64,000 nucleotides of DNA from SZUA-36 sp963753105 (GTDB lineage: Bacteria > Pseudomonadota > Gammaproteobacteria > Xanthomonadales > SZUA-36): assembly GCA_963753105.1 (NCBI GenBank), contig CAVWBD010000008.1, positions 62,001 to 126,000 on the forward strand, read 5' to 3'. Positions within the stretch are counted from its first letter, which is position 1, and each line of letters begins with the position of its first letter. The translations under genes were made by a program, and so were the position numbers. Shown here piece after piece: positions 26,733 to 37,156 of the stretch. The notes beneath the pieces are model-generated. The model was not told the DNA's origin, ran no database searches, and saw only the letters and a list, made by a program, of their open reading frames with translations.

Positions 26733-29700
26733 CTACGTTTCGTCCGTCTGCGTGCCGAGGAACCTGACCAACCCGCCCCAGCGTTCATCGGTCTGGAATG
26801 AGCGTTTCAGGTAGAAGTTCCGGCGGTAGAAGTTGGTCCGTACCACTTCGAATCCGAAATTCGACATGCGCATGCAGAAATCTTCCAGCAGTGCGCTGCC
26901 GAGCCCGTTGCTCTGCAATGGCCGTGCGATGACGACGCCATCGAGGTGCACCACCCGCTCGCTTTCGATCACGTAAAACAGGCCGCCGACCAGGCGGTCT
27001 AGCGCATCGACCACGATAAAGAACCGGTCGTGCTCGGATACCGTTTTCGGATAACGCTGGCGCAGGAACAGGCGGTACAGTTGCCCGACCTCGGATGGCT
27101 CGGTCGATTCCCTGACATAGTAGTTGGTGCCGTCCTTTGCCGTGATGGACGATTTGACGATGACGTGCTTGATGCTGCGGTCACCGACGGCGATGACTTC
27201 GAGGTCGGGCACCTTGCGTGCATGCGGGAATACGAGATGGCTGAACACGTGGCGGTCCGCTTTTTCCTTCAGGGTCTGTTGCAGTTCGGACAATTCGGGC
27301 AGGGAAACTGCCGTTAGATTCCGGGTGTTCGTTCAGCACATCCAGCAGGTAATCGAAAGAGTTGCAGACCTCGGCCGGCGCATCGCTGAAGTAGGTGTGC
27401 CGGTACAGTTGATAGCGCGCAATTTCTTCGAACAGGTCGATGCGGTAAAGCTTGTACAGCGTATCGATCAGGTTTTCCTTGGCCCGGGGCGTGGCGCTGG
27501 GGTTGATCTCTTTCCAGTCCAGGTAACGGTCGATGGCGCTCCTCAGCGGTACCGGCACGTAATACTCATTCTCCAGCTCGACCAGGAAATCCGTGAGTTT
27601 TTCTCGCAGGACAGTCTCGCTATCGCGTTTATCCCGCTCCAGTTCTTCTTTCAACTTGTGCAGAAACGACTCTGCCTCATCGATTCCCAGGCCTTCCACG
27701 CAGGCTTCAAAAATCCATTTCCTGTTAAGTGCATCGCTTGACCAGGGATAGTGCTTGGCCGTCTGTTCATAGAAGTTCTTGATCAGTGGCCTGACCAGTG
27801 ACAGCGGGCCGCCATAGCTCTGCCAGCCACCCAGTGACAGGATGGTGGCGCCTAAACGGTAATCCGGTTCGGGCACAACTACATTATCGGGTGACAGGTG
27901 GCCGGGTACGATCTGGTAACCACTATTACGGCAAGCGGCGAAAAAGGCTGACATGGCGCGCGTAAACAGCTTGTCCAGGAAACCCTGGCGTTGCCTGATA
28001 AAAATATTGGTCCTCGAACTGCTGAACTCACGGATTCGTTCCCACACCGTCAGGTCATTGACGAAGGCGACTGACAGGATGCCCAGGTCGGCCCGTGCAC
28101 AACCCAGCCTCGGCAGCGTGCCGGGCCCGTGGGGGTGGTCGGATATCGCGGTCAACCAGTGCAGTACCTGGCGCACGGGTTGGGCGGCGTAGTCTTCCCG
28201 CAGGGTCACCATCAGTTCGTAATGGTTGCCGTCCGTCGTATTGATACTGACCCGGTAAACATTGTGGCCGCGTTGTGACAGCAGGCGTGAGAACCACATG
28301 CCGCCGGGGGCGACGTCCATCAGGTCAAAACCGTGGTTGTCAAATGCCATGGCGATGGACTGGTGCAAAAACGTGGTGCGCGAGAACACCTCCGTGAGCC
28401 GCCAGACTTCATATTCGGTGATGCTTTCTTCGAACACCATGCGCTCGGACCAGTCATTTTCCTGGTACAGGTTGGTTTTGTCGTGCAGGTATTTCTTGTA
28501 CCACTCGGTCAGACTGGTCAGCAGGGTCTCGGCCTTTTGCATCAGGCTCGCCTCGGTCTGGTAAACGATCCAGCTGGCCAGTTCGCCCCTGATGCTGTAG
28601 TAGTACTCCGGGTTGGTCCTGACGAAGTCCGCCATCAGGGTCAGCAACTTGCCGATCTGGTCGATGACAACCGGGGTGGCCGGCCAGGGCAGGCTGTTCC
28701 GGTAGTTCAGCATGCGCAGACGCAGCGCTTCGAGACGCCGGCGCTGAATATTTTTACCGCCGAGCTTGTGGATGTATTCATCGTTGAGGAAAGTCAGGCC
28801 CGAATTCAGGAATGCTCCGTAGACCTTGTTTTTTTCGGGCATTGGCCGGCTCATCAGCATGATGCTGTATGCCTGGCAGCGGATATTCTCGACCGGGTGC
28901 CGCGCCAGCGCTTCCAGCCGGCGCCTGACCAGGAACGTCAGGCGCTCGTCCGAACTGGCCAGCGTTTTTTCTAGCTGTTCGATAGCCGCGCTCGCAACCG
29001 TTTCCGAACGGTACAGCGCATCGTTGAACAGGCGGTGGAGGGTGCGCAGTTTCTGGTTGCTGATGAGCTTGTCGTTGTCATTGACGGCTACGAGATCGGT
29101 CGCCTCGCGGAATGGCAGGAATACATGGGCTGACACGTTTTCCAATTGCGCATCCCAGCCCTCCTTGCACGGGCAGAAGGCCAGCAGGGCGGGGTTGCCC
29201 GCCCAAAGCAATGGTTGACGCGCAAACAGTCCCAGGTCGATGACATTGTTTTCGATCGAGTACTCGAGGTCGCCAACGCGGATATTGTCACCGGCTGTCC
29301 CGATCTGGAGAAACAGGTCGCGCGCCTTGTCGTGGAGGCCGCCCGGGGTGCAAAGTATGTCATCGGTTTCGAGGATGCCGAGATCCCGGAAGAACCAGCG
29401 GGGTACACGTACCGTAACTTCCTTGCAGCCGAATTCCACGAAGTTCCGCAGGTAAAGTTCCTCGATAAGGGTGGCGTGGTTTTCGAACACCTGCTTGCGG
29501 CGGAATGAGCCCTTGGGGGTCAGTTCACCGTGTTCTAAATCGAAATCACGCTCCAGCAAGGCGATGTTCACCACCCGCTCGTGTGGCATCAGTTCCTGGT
29601 TGGCGGTCGTGACGATGTTCTTGAAATAGCGTTCACGTTCCAGTTCGCCCGAGGTCGCGTTGAGCAGCGATTCATCCTTGTCCGGCACAATCAGCAGAAC

Positions 29701-31374
29701 GTTATAGTCCCGGCCGTCGCCGACCAGAAAGACACTCTTGATACCCGGAACATCCTTGAATTTCTTTTCCACGCGGCGTGGGGCGATGGTCTGGCCGCGG
29801 TTGTTTTTGTAAATATCCTTCAGGCGATCAACGATTTCGTACTGACCCATCTCGTCAACCTTGAACAGGTCGCCGGTTTTCATCCAGGTCTCGTCGGTAA
29901 GCGCGTTGAATGATGCCTGCCCGGGGTCGTCAGATTCCAGTTGGCCGAGATAACGCGCCAGGTAAGGCCCACCGATCTCGAGTTCACCCACGGCGGTGAG
30001 ACGCATGGCCATGCCCGGCAACGGGATACCGACCGAATCGTCACGGTAGTTATCCGGTGGTGTCATCGAGATACCACCGGTCGCCTCGGTCATGCCGAAA
30101 CCGCTGCACAGGGAAACCCCGTTGCGTTGAAAGAACCTGAACGTCTTCGCCGGCAGGTAACCGGCGGCCGACAATCCCCAGCGCAGGCGTTTGCCGACCA
30201 CCGCCCGGAATATGCCCTGTTCGACATCGGCCGTGGCGGCCGGGTCGAGTTGTTCGAAGCAGGTATCCATGATCTGCTGCCAGCGCAGCGGGATACCGAT
30301 CAGGCCGGTCGGTTGTACCTCGAAGAGGCGTTTGAGAAAAGTCTCCCTCGAGGTGTTGCCGGCAAATACATAAGTGCCGTGCCAGAAGATCATGCCCATC
30401 ATTTCGAGGAAACGCCCGAAGGTGTGGAACAGCGGCAGGTAACAGAACAGGGTCTCTTCGCGTCCGACGCCAGGCAATGCCGCCGCGCGGGCAAAGCGCT
30501 TGGTGACCAGGTTGTAGTTTGTGAAAGCGACTCCCTTGGGTTCCCCGGTACTGCCCGAGGTGAACATGACCGTGCTGACATCGTGCAGGTTCCGCACGGG
30601 CCGTTTTGCAAGGATTTCGTCGGCTTCTTCCACCGACAAATGCGTAGCGGCTTCGCCGAGGTACAAGTCATCCTGCTGCAGGGCGCGATTTTGGGGGTCG
30701 GTGACGAAAATCCGCAGCGGCATGCCGGTCTGTTTAGCGACTTCCCTGAGACGGTGCAGACGCGCTTCGGTATCCGTCACCGCAATGTTGATGCGGAGCG
30801 TTTTCACGATGTACGCGATGGTGTCCCGGTCGAAATGCCGGTCGACCGGGCTGTCGAGAATTCCGTAGGTCAGACAGGCGAGGTCGGCACAGGCGCCTTC
30901 CGGCGAATTTTCTAGATACAACAGCACCCGCGGTTGCTCAATGGTGTTGTAAAACACAGCGGCGATCTTCTTGATATAGGCGAATACCTTTGCGTAACTC
31001 CACAGTGAGACCGCCTTGTCCAACTCCCGGAAAAGCGCCCTTTCAGGGTGTTCGCTGACACGCTGTTCGAACATCTTGAGCAGACTGTACTGTGACATAT
31101 CGATAATATGGAACATGCAGTTGGCCCAGCGGCAGCGGGCCTCATGGGTCTCGAGCGCGCCGAGGAAATCCGGGCGGCCAGTGGCATCCAGGTACTGATG
31201 CCAAAGCGACTGGCTGATTTCATCCTGTTGAGCGGCCGCGAGGATATTTTCAACAAAAACCAGCAGGGCCTGGGCCTCTAGTTGCAGCTTTGCGTCTGTA
31301 TCTTCGGAGGCTTTGAATGGCCCAATCAGCGCGAGAAATTCACGTTCCGTATTTTTTGTTTTTGACTCAGGCAT
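26733..31374 (-). CDS. Giant AMP-forming acyl ligase - unknown middle - GNAT fusion protein, one frame change
   Basis: The best start is the ATG at 31372-31374, preceded by AGGGAA. Residues about 100-650 form an ANL-type adenylating enzyme: STVMFTSGSTGEPKGVAFTN (A3, near 270), SGFGMTEATGG (near 425), TGDLFKVDEMGQYEIVDRLK and the lysine region YKNNRGQTIAPRRVEKKF. About 700 residues of mostly helical, unrecognised sequence follow, including PGHLSPDNVVVPEPDYRLGA near residue 1160. A frame change near 27318 joins LNEHPESN to LTAVSLPELSELQQTLKE, which leads into a C-terminal GNAT domain (residues about 1400-1547; VVHLDGVVIARPLQSNGLGS). The ligase would activate a fatty or other carboxylic acid; the GNAT could transfer the acyl group. 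No carrier-protein domain is seen. Confidence 0.8.
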
Positions 31375-31571
31375 AGCGTGTTCCCTGGCGACCCCGTTCG
31401 GTGTGTGAATCCGGGTCAGAACTGAATAATCCGGTTTTTTATTACGGCCGCAAACTTCATTCTGCGACCGTTTTTGACTATTTGCATTGATCATTGTCAA
31501 GAGCTTTGCTGAGCAGTCAAAAAAATGCCGCTTGCAGAACGGAATGTGATGTTCTAAGCAGCTGAATTTAA

Positions 31572-31600
31572 TTGTAAAAAAGCCCCGAAATTCTTATACT
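31572..31600 (+). promoter_or_regulatory. Sigma70-like promoter candidate
   Basis: TTGTAA (31572-31577) and TATACT (31595-31600) are spaced by 17 bp in the 500-bp gap before the secreted-protein gene at 31882. A start here would give a leader of about 275 nt, in which I see no ORF or clear structure. Confidence 0.35.
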
Positions 31601-31881
31601 GAATGGTGAGTCTTCCGTGATGACGATGCGGGTCGGATTCAGGTTGACAACTTCCGCCAATACCCGGCCCTTATGTAATCAAACTCATGGGGGGTGCGGC
31701 GCTTTTTCCTCAGTGCAGTAAAAACGAGGAATATACACAGCAGGATAGTTCGAGTGAGAACTGCAGGGTTCAGCAGAATTCGCAGAAATTCACGTGAAAA
31801 CTGGATTTAAAGGGACTTGAACCAGGTCTGGATCCAGGAAAAAGTACCTTTTGTCTGCTTGCTTCTAAAAGGAGTAAAGAC

Positions 31882-32997
31882 ATGAAAAAGTTACTTTCGC
31901 TTTTTGCCTTTGCACTTATTTTCATTAGTTTCAACGCCCATCCTATAGAAATCACCCAGCATATGACGGGTTCCTGGTTCAACCGTGACCAGGAGGGTCA
32001 TGGCTTCAACATCGAGGTGATAGGACCCAACAAGTCCGTATTTTACTGGTATGTCTACAATCCCGACGGCACGCCAACTTGGCTGGTCGGACGTGGGCCG
32101 CACAACGGCGCCAGGATTGAGGGGGTCGCCTACCATAATACGGGTATGGTTTGGGGAGAGTTCGACCCGAACCCCAGAACCCAGGAGCGCTGGGGTACGG
32201 TTAATATCGATTTTACTGACTGCAACAATGCACACGTGGAGTACCAGGCCGATGAGTTAAGCGAGCAAACCATTCCCTATGGTTTTGGAAGTTTTCATAT
32301 GACCCGCCTGACATACGTCCATAAGTCCAAGTGCAGTGAAGTGCCGCACGCTGGCATCTACAAAGGCGTTTTCTGGTCGGAAACCAGCGATGAAGGCTTC
32401 CCCGGAACGGTACTTATTGACGGCGAGGGATTTTTTGTCGGATTCGCAATGGACGGCGCTTTTTTCTGGGGGGATCACACAGTCGAAGGAAAGGACTTCG
32501 GTAGTATTGGATCTGCCTATGCGGGTGATACGGGTGAAAATTTGGGTGATTATTCCATGGAAGGTAGAATCGTGGAGGACTACCGTCTTTTCTTCGAGTA
32601 CCTCATCCCAGTCATTGATACCGGCTTCGGCGATGTGTACCCGGTGCCCCAGCAATATTTTCGCGGGGTAACATTCGCGGAACTGGCCGGCACCTATGAA
32701 GTTGAAGATCTGCAGACCTTTGACGAAGGTACCGCAAGCATTACCCCCGACGGGGCTATTTCGGGTACAACTGCTGCGGCTTGTAACTGGTCGGGGCAAA
32801 TCACGATTGCGGATACGGCATTTAATATGTTTGATATCTCCCTTACAGTGACCGATTGTGGGGACCAAAATGGGTTCTACGAGGGTAAAGGATACCTGGA
32901 TGATGCAGAGGACCTCGAAGATAATATGGCTGCCTGGTTCTTCACATTTAATGAACAGGGTAGCTTCTCAGGCAACATGATGCGTATTGTTCCCTAG
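31882..32997 (+). CDS. Secreted G-x-W beta-domain protein
   Basis: AAAAGGAG precedes the ATG. A signal peptide (MKKLLSLFAFALIFISFNAH) is followed by a domain of about 120 residues: GSWFNRDQEGHGFNIEVIGP, FYWYVYNPDGTPTWLVGRGP, WGTVNIDFTDCNNAHVEY. The same layout occurs at the C-terminus of the secreted protein at 6904-8375 (HWYYPVTDGQGVYITVFP, WFTYDTELPPQDA). A second region (YKGVFWSETSDEGFPGTVLI) and a third (AGTYEVEDLQTFDEGTASIT, ending FNEQGSFSGNMMRIVP) look like diverged beta-barrel-like repeats. Cysteines are sparse, and no catalytic motif is evident. A surface or extracellular binding role is possible; the family is not one I can name. Confidence 0.75.
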   Translation: MKKLLSLFAFALIFISFNAHPIEITQHMTGSWFNRDQEGHGFNIEVIGPNKSVFYWYVYNPDGTPTWLVGRGPHNGARIEGVAYHNTGMVWGEFDPNPRTQERWGTVNIDFTDCNNAHVEYQADELSEQTIPYGFGSFHMTRLTYVHKSKCSEVPHAGIYKGVFWSETSDEGFPGTVLIDGEGFFVGFAMDGAFFWGDHTVEGKDFGSIGSAYAGDTGENLGDYSMEGRIVEDYRLFFEYLIPVIDTGFGDVYPVPQQYFRGVTFAELAGTYEVEDLQTFDEGTASITPDGAISGTTAAACNWSGQITIADTAFNMFDISLTVTDCGDQNGFYEGKGYLDDAEDLEDNMAAWFFTFNEQGSFSGNMMRIVP

Positions 32998-33103
32998 GCA
33001 ATAGATATGGGTGGTTTGTTGCTGGATTAATGATAAAGAACACTGGCCTGGATTTCCGGGCCGGTGTTTGACCAGGCCGGGTTTGGAACCCGGCAAATGC
33101 CCC

Positions 33104-34369
33104 CTATGAGCCTCTCTGTTTCAGATGCGCTCGTACATCGACCCAGATTTTAGCCACGATTACGAGCATCAGCACCGGGGTTGACTCACCCAGTACCATC
33201 GATAGCCCACCGCCGACGATCAACACCAGGTGCATAAAAATGATGCGTCGGTAGGGTTCGGACATCTGGGTCTGTATCGTGCGGTTCCTGTATTCCCCAC
33301 GGCCCAGAAAGTTGTTGAAAAAAGACAATGCGTGGCTGATAAGCAGCAAGGCCAGCGCCGGCCACAGGCTGGCGAACATCTGCACCACCTCTGAAAGGTC
33401 GCCGTCACCCATGTCCTGTGGCCCCTTGATGAACAAGGTGTAGAGAAACAGGAAGTGAACCGCCATGAATCCACCGAAATGCCCGGCAAAAAACGGTGCG
33501 GCAAAGAGGGCTTTCCAGCGGCCGATGACGATGATCTTGCAGATATTGAAAAAACCGATGACCGCGCTCTCGGCCCAGTACAGCACCATCACGTAGCCCA
33601 GGTCCCAGCCCAGGAAGGCGGCGCCGGCCAGCGGTACGAGGTTGGCGAAGACCAGTGCCAGTGTTGATGGCGAGGACAAACTGACCGGAGTGGCTGAAAT
33701 TGTGGGAGCAAAGGACTCGGGCGAGGCCGTTCCCGCCTCGGCGGCTTCTGCCGGTTCCCATTGACCGGCCAGTTCCGCATCGCTTGCCTCGCCACGCCGG
33801 ATTGTCTGGCCACTGGCGTCCTGTATACGATGCCTGATGTCGATCACGTCATCACCGCCAAGGGCGGAACCCAAGGCAACGCTGTTGGCGCCGTAATCGA
33901 ATACCAGGTGGCTACCACGCCAGGACGTGCCGGACTTTTTCGGTGGGCGTTCAAAACGCAGGTTGCGCATACTTGATACCGTGTACTCCACCTCCACGCC
34001 AATAACGGGGACGCCGGTAAAGATCACCACGCGCCCGTCTTTGACCATCAACACCTCGCGCCCGAACAGCAATAGCGCCAGGATGGTGGTCATCAACAGT
34101 GGGCCAATCGACCAGCCGAGCAGCCAGGCGGTCAGGAATGCCGCCGCAACCAGGTCGAACAGGCTATCAAACCGGGCCCATTCTGCAGCAGCCTGCTGGA
34201 AGGTAGTGATGGCCGGTATCAGGAACACCGCGTCGAAAGCCGCGAGGACAGCGATCGCTACCCAGGAACGCCTGAACCTCATTACCCTGCGGTAATCATG
34301 GTCTTCACCAGGCAAGTCAAAGGCCGGCTTGAAACGGGGTTTGAGACCTTTCCTGATCATCGGATTCAA
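33104..34369 (-). CDS. Membrane protein with C-terminal DUF6498-like region
   Basis: The 421-residue protein has two N-terminal helices after a basic start (RSWVAIAVLAAFDAVFLIPA and LTAWLLGWSIGPLLMTTILA), a soluble PH-like middle (VFTGVPVIGVEVEYTVSSMR-like beta strands, residues about 110-200), an alanine/serine-rich linker, and a C-terminal multi-helix part: LVFANLVPLAGAAFLGWDLG, VMVLYWAESAVIGFFNICKI, FFAGHFGGFMAVHFLFLYTL. The last matches what I recall as DUF6498. No catalytic function is known. It is divergent from the aminotransferase operon. Confidence 0.7.
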   Translation of the reverse strand: MNPMIRKGLKPRFKPAFDLPGEDHDYRRVMRFRRSWVAIAVLAAFDAVFLIPAITTFQQAAAEWARFDSLFDLVAAAFLTAWLLGWSIGPLLMTTILALLLFGREVLMVKDGRVVIFTGVPVIGVEVEYTVSSMRNLRFERPPKKSGTSWRGSHLVFDYGANSVALGSALGGDDVIDIRHRIQDASGQTIRRGEASDAELAGQWEPAEAAEAGTASPESFAPTISATPVSLSSPSTLALVFANLVPLAGAAFLGWDLGYVMVLYWAESAVIGFFNICKIIVIGRWKALFAAPFFAGHFGGFMAVHFLFLYTLFIKGPQDMGDGDLSEVVQMFASLWPALALLLISHALSFFNNFLGRGEYRNRTIQTQMSEPYRRIIFMHLVLIVGGGLSMVLGESTPVLMLVIVAKIWVDVRAHLKQRGS

Positions 34370-34629
34370 ATGTTAATACTATTCGCTCGCACAGGCCCTA
34401 AAGATACACTATTCTTCGAAGGTCATTTACACCCGGAAGGTTTAATGACGTAGCCATAAGCAGGTCTATAGCCTGGGGTTATAGGTGCCAACAACATTCA
34501 AATTGGTTCAATCACAAAGGTACCGTTACGATTTCTACCAGGCCTGTTTGCAAGTATGCGGAGAGCGAAAACTCACCGCCGCCTTTTATCAACAAATGAG
34601 ACATACCTAGTGAATCGTAAGGAACATCA

Positions 34630-35907
34630 ATGTTTAGCCAGCAATTACTAGAGGCAATCCGGGGCCGTTTTCTTCACGTTGACAACTGCCCTTACCAGGG
34701 GCCACGCATTTTCCTGGAGAATGCCGGCGGTTCCTTAACACTGAAGTCAGTCGTTGAAATAAACAGCCAGCTTGCCGGCCTGCCCGACAACCAGGGCCGT
34801 ACCAACCCGGCGTCATTAGAACTGGTGCGCATCATCGAGGAGGCCCGCACCAATATGCGTTTGTTCCTGGGTGTTGCCGATGGGCCGATGTTTATCGGCG
34901 AATCGGGGACCGAGTTGCTGTTTCGCATGGTTCGGGCCGCCGCATTGGGGTCCGCTCCGGGCGGTAACATGATCGGCAGTACGCTCGAGCACCCGGCCAC
35001 TGCCAGCGCGGGTAAACGCTGGGCGAAGATCGCGGGCAAGGAGTATCGGGCCGCGATCCATGATAACGACACCGCCACGGTCACTGCGGAGGACTATGCC
35101 AAAATTGTCGACGCGGACACCCGGGTTGCCACCATTATTCACACGAGCCCGGTCACCGGAATGGCGGTCGATATCGAGGCGGTGGTTGCGACCATTCGCA
35201 AGGCGTCCCCTGACTGCATCATCATTCTCGATGGTATTCAACACGCGGCGCACGGTGGACTCGCGGTCGACGATTATGATATCGATGGCTATGCAATCTC
35301 AGCTTACAAGGTATTCTCACGACACAATTACGGCTTTGCCTGGGTTTCACCACGCCTTGCAACGTTGCCGCACGATCACCTGGATGGTACTGCCGAAGAT
35401 TTCTGGGAAATGGGAACCCGTGACACTTCTGCCTTTGCCTGCACCACCAGGGTCATCGAATACCTGGACTGGCTGGGTTCTCAATTTACCGACAGTACTG
35501 ACCGGCGTAGCCGGATTCTGGCTGCTGGCGAAGCGATCGGCGAGCACGAACACGGACTGGTCGACATCGCCATCAACGGTGACGGTCATCAGCGCGGATT
35601 ACGGGATATGCCGGAGGTCTTCCTGATTGGCGGCTATGATAATCCCGCACGCGAGGGCTTGGTCTCGATCATTGTTGATGGCATTTCCAGTCCCGATGTC
35701 GTTGCCGCACTCAACGCCAGGGGTATACGTACCCACGTGCGCAAGGCGGACTATTTTTCCGGCAACATACTTGACCCGCTGGGCCAGCCAAGCTGTATCC
35801 GGGTCTCCATGTGCCACTACAACACGACCGATGAAGTCCTGCGCTTTCTCGGCGAACTTGAAGATATCATTGCGTTCGGCCATGGGGCCGACGCCAAGGA
35901 GGCTTAG
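34630..35907 (+). CDS. Class V PLP-dependent aminotransferase / cysteine-desulfurase-like, first gene of D-amino-acid cluster
   Basis: The 425-residue protein reads GPRIFLENAGGSLTLKSVV at the start, a substrate-side motif of class V enzymes. GESGTELLFRMVRAAAL binds cofactor phosphate, IILDGIQHAAHGGLAVDDYD supplies the PLP-contact aspartate and glutamine/histidine, and the PLP lysine is expected in ISAYKVFSRHNYGFAWV. The closing domain ends CIRVSMCHYNTTDEVLRFLG. The SufS/CsdA-type active-site cysteine loop is not obvious, so a lyase or aminotransferase on an amino acid is possible. AAGGAA precedes the ATG. It is 2 bp upstream of a second class V enzyme, and both open a cluster for D-amino-acid use. 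Confidence 0.82.
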   Translation: MFSQQLLEAIRGRFLHVDNCPYQGPRIFLENAGGSLTLKSVVEINSQLAGLPDNQGRTNPASLELVRIIEEARTNMRLFLGVADGPMFIGESGTELLFRMVRAAALGSAPGGNMIGSTLEHPATASAGKRWAKIAGKEYRAAIHDNDTATVTAEDYAKIVDADTRVATIIHTSPVTGMAVDIEAVVATIRKASPDCIIILDGIQHAAHGGLAVDDYDIDGYAISAYKVFSRHNYGFAWVSPRLATLPHDHLDGTAEDFWEMGTRDTSAFACTTRVIEYLDWLGSQFTDSTDRRSRILAAGEAIGEHEHGLVDIAINGDGHQRGLRDMPEVFLIGGYDNPAREGLVSIIVDGISSPDVVAALNARGIRTHVRKADYFSGNILDPLGQPSCIRVSMCHYNTTDEVLRFLGELEDIIAFGHGADAKEA

Positions 35908-35909
35908 AA

Positions 35910-37043
35910 ATGACAGGCTTGTTACCCGATGTTGATCCTGACGGATTGCTCGAATACTCAGTTGTTTTTACTGACCGGTCCCTGAACCACATGTCACAGG
36001 CGTTCCAGCAGGTGATGAGGGACATTTCGTCCACGCTCAAGGACGTGTACAACGCCGCCGCGGTAGTCGTCGTGCCGGGTGGCGGCACCTACGGTATGGA
36101 GTCCATCGCCCGGCAGTTCGCCACCGGCAGGAAATGCCTGGTGATCCGGAACGGTTTTTTCAGTTTTCGCTGGTCCCAGATCATTGATACGGGTCGTCTC
36201 ACCGATGAGACCAAGGTAATAAAGGCCCGCCAAAGCTCTGCGGGACCGCAGGCGCCATTTGCGCCACCACCCATTGACGAGGTGACAGCAGCGATCCGCG
36301 CCGAACAACCGGATGTCGTATTTGCACCGCACGTGGACACATCCTCGGGCATGTTGCTGCCGGATGATTACATCAAGGCCGTTACCGAAGCCGTGCATGA
36401 GTACGGCGGCATGTTCGTACTCGATTGTGTTGCTTCGGGCTGCGTGTGGATTGATATGCAAACCTGCGGCGTGGACGTGTTGATCACCGCCCCGCAAAAA
36501 GGCTGGAGTTCCTCTCCCTGCGGTGCGCTGGTCATGCTGGGTGAGACAGCATTGGAGCGGCTTGGTGAAACCACCAGCGACAGCTTCGCCTGCGATCTGC
36601 GGAAATGGCTGGATATCATGCGCGCCTATGAAAATGGCGGGCACGCCTACCACGCCACGCTGCCAACCGATGCGCTAAGGGCGTTCCGGGACAACATGTT
36701 GGAGACCTGTTCCCGTGGCCTGGAAACCATGCGTGAGAAACAGTGGGAACTGGGCGGAAAAGTCCGGGCGCTGCTGGAAAGCCACGGTTTCAGGAGTGTT
36801 GCTGCTGAAGGTTACCAGGCGCCGGGTGTGGTGGTCTATTACACGGATGACCCGGGTATCCAGAATGGCAGCAAATTCGTCGCCCAGGGCCTGCAAATTG
36901 CCGCCGGTGTCCCACTGCAGTGCGATGAGCCGGAAGATTTCAAGTCGTTCCGCCTGGGCTTGTTCGGGCTCGACAAGTTGCAGGACACGGAGCGCACGGT
37001 AGATAGCCTGTCAGAGGCCCTGGATCGCGTGCTGAAAACCTGA
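35910..37043 (+). CDS. Class V aminotransferase, alanine/serine-glyoxylate type
   Basis: The 377-residue protein begins with LLEYSVVFTDRSLNHMSQAF. PGGGTYGMESIARQFATGR is the phosphate-binding stretch, FVLDCVASGCVWIDMQTCGV holds the PLP aspartate, and TAPQKGWSSSPCGALVML carries the PLP lysine; the C-terminus (YHATLPTDALRAFRDNMLET) fits the small domain of alanine-glyoxylate/serine-pyruvate aminotransferases. It would move an amino group between an amino acid (alanine, serine or aspartate) and a keto acid such as glyoxylate or pyruvate. With the racemase and transporter downstream, it may deaminate the L-amino acid formed from an imported D-form (inference). Confidence 0.85.
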   Translation: MTGLLPDVDPDGLLEYSVVFTDRSLNHMSQAFQQVMRDISSTLKDVYNAAAVVVVPGGGTYGMESIARQFATGRKCLVIRNGFFSFRWSQIIDTGRLTDETKVIKARQSSAGPQAPFAPPPIDEVTAAIRAEQPDVVFAPHVDTSSGMLLPDDYIKAVTEAVHEYGGMFVLDCVASGCVWIDMQTCGVDVLITAPQKGWSSSPCGALVMLGETALERLGETTSDSFACDLRKWLDIMRAYENGGHAYHATLPTDALRAFRDNMLETCSRGLETMREKQWELGGKVRALLESHGFRSVAAEGYQAPGVVVYYTDDPGIQNGSKFVAQGLQIAAGVPLQCDEPEDFKSFRLGLFGLDKLQDTERTVDSLSEALDRVLKT

Positions 37044-37156
37044 GGGCCACATGGACATCCGCTACTGCAACAGGCACGGGCCTTGCTGAAGCAATTTCCG
37101 TCGATGGGCAGGGTAGTTTTCAGCGGTCGGGACATGTTTATTGAAGGGAAGTTGTT

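Noticed and set aside
29941..30915. 324-codon open frame on the plus strand inside the giant ligase gene
   Set aside because: It is the antisense of the conserved AMP-binding domain, with no hydrophobic or motif structure of its own.
34630..37043. Beta-hydroxyaspartate cycle genes
   Set aside because: A class V aspartate-glyoxylate aminotransferase would fit, but the aldolase, dehydratase and imine reductase of that cycle are absent from the cluster.
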